Below the pieces are notes generated by a model. That model worked only from the letters and a program-made list of their open reading frames with translations. It had not been told where the DNA came from and made no database searches. A program made the position numbers and the translations under genes. Below, in pieces: positions 5,999-7,074 of a DNA stretch of 7,074 bases (positions are counted from its first letter, which is position 1; the number at the start of each line of letters is the position of its first letter). The stretch is from an uncultured Acidimicrobiia bacterium (GTDB lineage Bacteria; Actinomycetota; Acidimicrobiia; Spongiisociales; JAENVV01): the NCBI GenBank assembly GCA_905480085.1, contig CAJQPD010000188.1, positions 1 through 7,074 of the forward strand, read 5' to 3'.

Positions 5999-7074
5999 TC
6001 AGGATCTGTAGACGCGGATCCACACGAGGCTGAGTTCGCCAACCGAGATGTCGGTCTTTTCCAGGCCGATATCGACCGTCTCGATGTCGGCGGCCGCCGC
6101 GTCCCATTGTTCCATGATCGTGTTCACGTCGTTCTCGAGGTCATCTTCGAGGGCCTCGAGTTGATCGGTCTTGTCGGTGAGTTTCTCACTGGCCGTTTGG
6201 AGCCGCTCCTGGGTCTGGCGGGTCATCCGCCGGCGGGAAGCAGCCGAACCGACCGCCCTTGATCGTGATCGGCCACCGAGGATCGAACCGAGGAGATCGC
6301 CGGCCCCGGAGATGAGTTCGTTTTGGCGTCGACCCTGGACGTCGGTTTCCAACTCTCTGACCCGTCGCTCGGCGCTCGCCAACTGGTCGTTGACCGTCCG
6401 AATCTTCGTCTTGTACTTGTCCTTCAGGCTGGCGATGGCCCCATCGGCGGCCTCCTCGGCCGCGGTTTGGCACCTTCTTCGAAAGTCGGCTTCGGATTCT
6501 CCAATGCGTGAGTAGCTCTTCAAGGCGGAATTCTTGAATACCTGTACCTGCTGGTTGCGGGACAACCAGTCCCGCAGGGCCGTGGTTGCAGAGATGTAGA
6601 AGGACTTCGTGTCGATCGCGGCAACCGGTAGGGCGTAATTGCACCCGTCCGGGGCGACGGTCAGCAGATCCCGGTCGTCGTAATCGACGACCTTGGCAGT
6701 TGCTGGGTCAAAACGGTCACCGATTGGATAGAAAATGGCTTCCCACTCTTCGGTGTGATCGATACCGGCGTATTGGTCGTCAAACACCATGTTGACCCTG
6801 GCCACGAGGCCGGCTTCAAGTCTGGTTCCGTTCGGGTCGAGTCCCAATTCAGCCGCCCATGGTGCAGCCGGATCGAGGTAGTACACCCGGGTGGTGTCGG
6901 GTACCTGTGGGGCCACCGGACTCTCGTCCTCCGAGGCACCGCGCGACATGGGTCCGGCCGTCGCTTGGTCAGCCGGGTCCGGTGCTGGCTTCGATGGTTC
7001 GGGAGTTGCCACCGGAGACCGTTCTGGTGAGTCGGCGGTTAGTGACTTGACTTGCTCGCGAGACAGCGGGCCTG
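5999..7074 (-). CDS. C-terminal part of a HerA/DUF87-like ATP-binding protein, truncated by the window edge
   Basis: The frame stays open to the last base, so 357 residues of C-terminus are visible and the ATPase domain lies outside. From the edge, PLSREQVKSLTAD resembles the stretch after the ATPase core in large actinobacterial HerA-like ATP-binding proteins. A low-complexity Pro/Ala/Ser linker (about 20-60) follows. Then comes a conserved domain with VYYLDPAAPWAAELGLDPNG (63-82), FDDQYAGIDHTEEWEAIFYP (97-116) and VDYDDRDLL. Two predicted coiled coils lie at about 208-250 and 280-325, separated by a Gly/Ser/Arg-rich stretch around SGAGDLLGSILGGRSRSR. The ending is WDAAAADIETVDIGLEKTDI and then LVWIRVYRS. 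I recognise this tail from recall of family members, not from a search. The GTG at 7012 has no Shine-Dalgarno and is most likely internal. The protein may be a DNA-pumping or remodelling ATPase; the tail probably drives oligomer or partner contact (inference). Confidence 0.75.
   Translation of the reverse strand, partial: GPLSREQVKSLTADSPERSPVATPEPSKPAPDPADQATAGPMSRGASEDESPVAPQVPDTTRVYYLDPAAPWAAELGLDPNGTRLEAGLVARVNMVFDDQYAGIDHTEEWEAIFYPIGDRFDPATAKVVDYDDRDLLTVAPDGCNYALPVAAIDTKSFYISATTALRDWLSRNQQVQVFKNSALKSYSRIGESEADFRRRCQTAAEEAADGAIASLKDKYKTKIRTVNDQLASAERRVRELETDVQGRRQNELISGAGDLLGSILGGRSRSRAVGSAASRRRMTRQTQERLQTASEKLTDKTDQLEALEDDLENDVNTIMEQWDAAAADIETVDIGLEKTDISVGELSLVWIRVYRS

Noticed and set aside
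5323..6042. 239-codon minus-strand frame overlapping the flavodoxin-family gene
   Set aside because: It is the shifted shadow of the flavodoxin-family gene, rich in Arg, His and Pro, with no recognisable domain and no ribosome binding site.
7010..7012. GTG as the start of the coiled-coil protein
   Set aside because: The frame continues open to the window edge with sensible protein-like sequence, there is no Shine-Dalgarno, and the start would fall in a Pro/Ser linker.

Overview
This is an ordinary-looking, gene-dense piece of chromosome from a G+C-rich bacterium, most likely an actinobacterium. Three things point that way: an RpoD/HrdB-like sigma factor, a PAC2-family protein of the type found next to actinobacterial housekeeping genes, and third codon positions dominated by G and C. 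An Acidimicrobiia-like lineage is possible, but this is an impression of protein style and cannot be shown from the window. There are no tRNAs, rRNAs, CRISPR arrays, insertion sequences or phage genes, and no gap longer than about 85 bases between genes.

The left third (1-2360) reads rightward. It holds the 3' part of a group 1/2 sigma-70 factor cut by the window edge, a 130-residue stand-alone CBS-pair protein with a strong ribosome binding site, and galE (UDP-glucose 4-epimerase), probably starting at a TTG. A hairpin between the CBS gene and galE may separate transcription units.

The right two thirds (2357-7074) reads leftward. In transcription order it holds the C-terminal part of a large HerA/DUF87-like ATPase (cut by the window edge), a flavodoxin/NADPH-dependent FMN reductase family protein, a PAC2-family protein, a DUF445 membrane protein and a HAD-family (haloacid dehalogenase type II-like) hydrolase. 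The last three are fused by stop/start overlaps (TGATG and ATGA) and are almost certainly one translationally coupled operon. The two reading directions collide at 2357-2360, where galE and the HAD gene share a CTAG: each uses it for its TAG stop, inside a 10-bp perfect palindrome.

Functionally the genes look like general cell maintenance: transcription initiation, nucleotide-sugar supply for the envelope, redox, membrane upkeep and a small-molecule hydrolase. I see no convincing novel system. The points most worth checking are the overlapping convergent stops, the coupled PAC2-DUF445-HAD arrangement, and the coiled-coil tail of the HerA-like ATPase.
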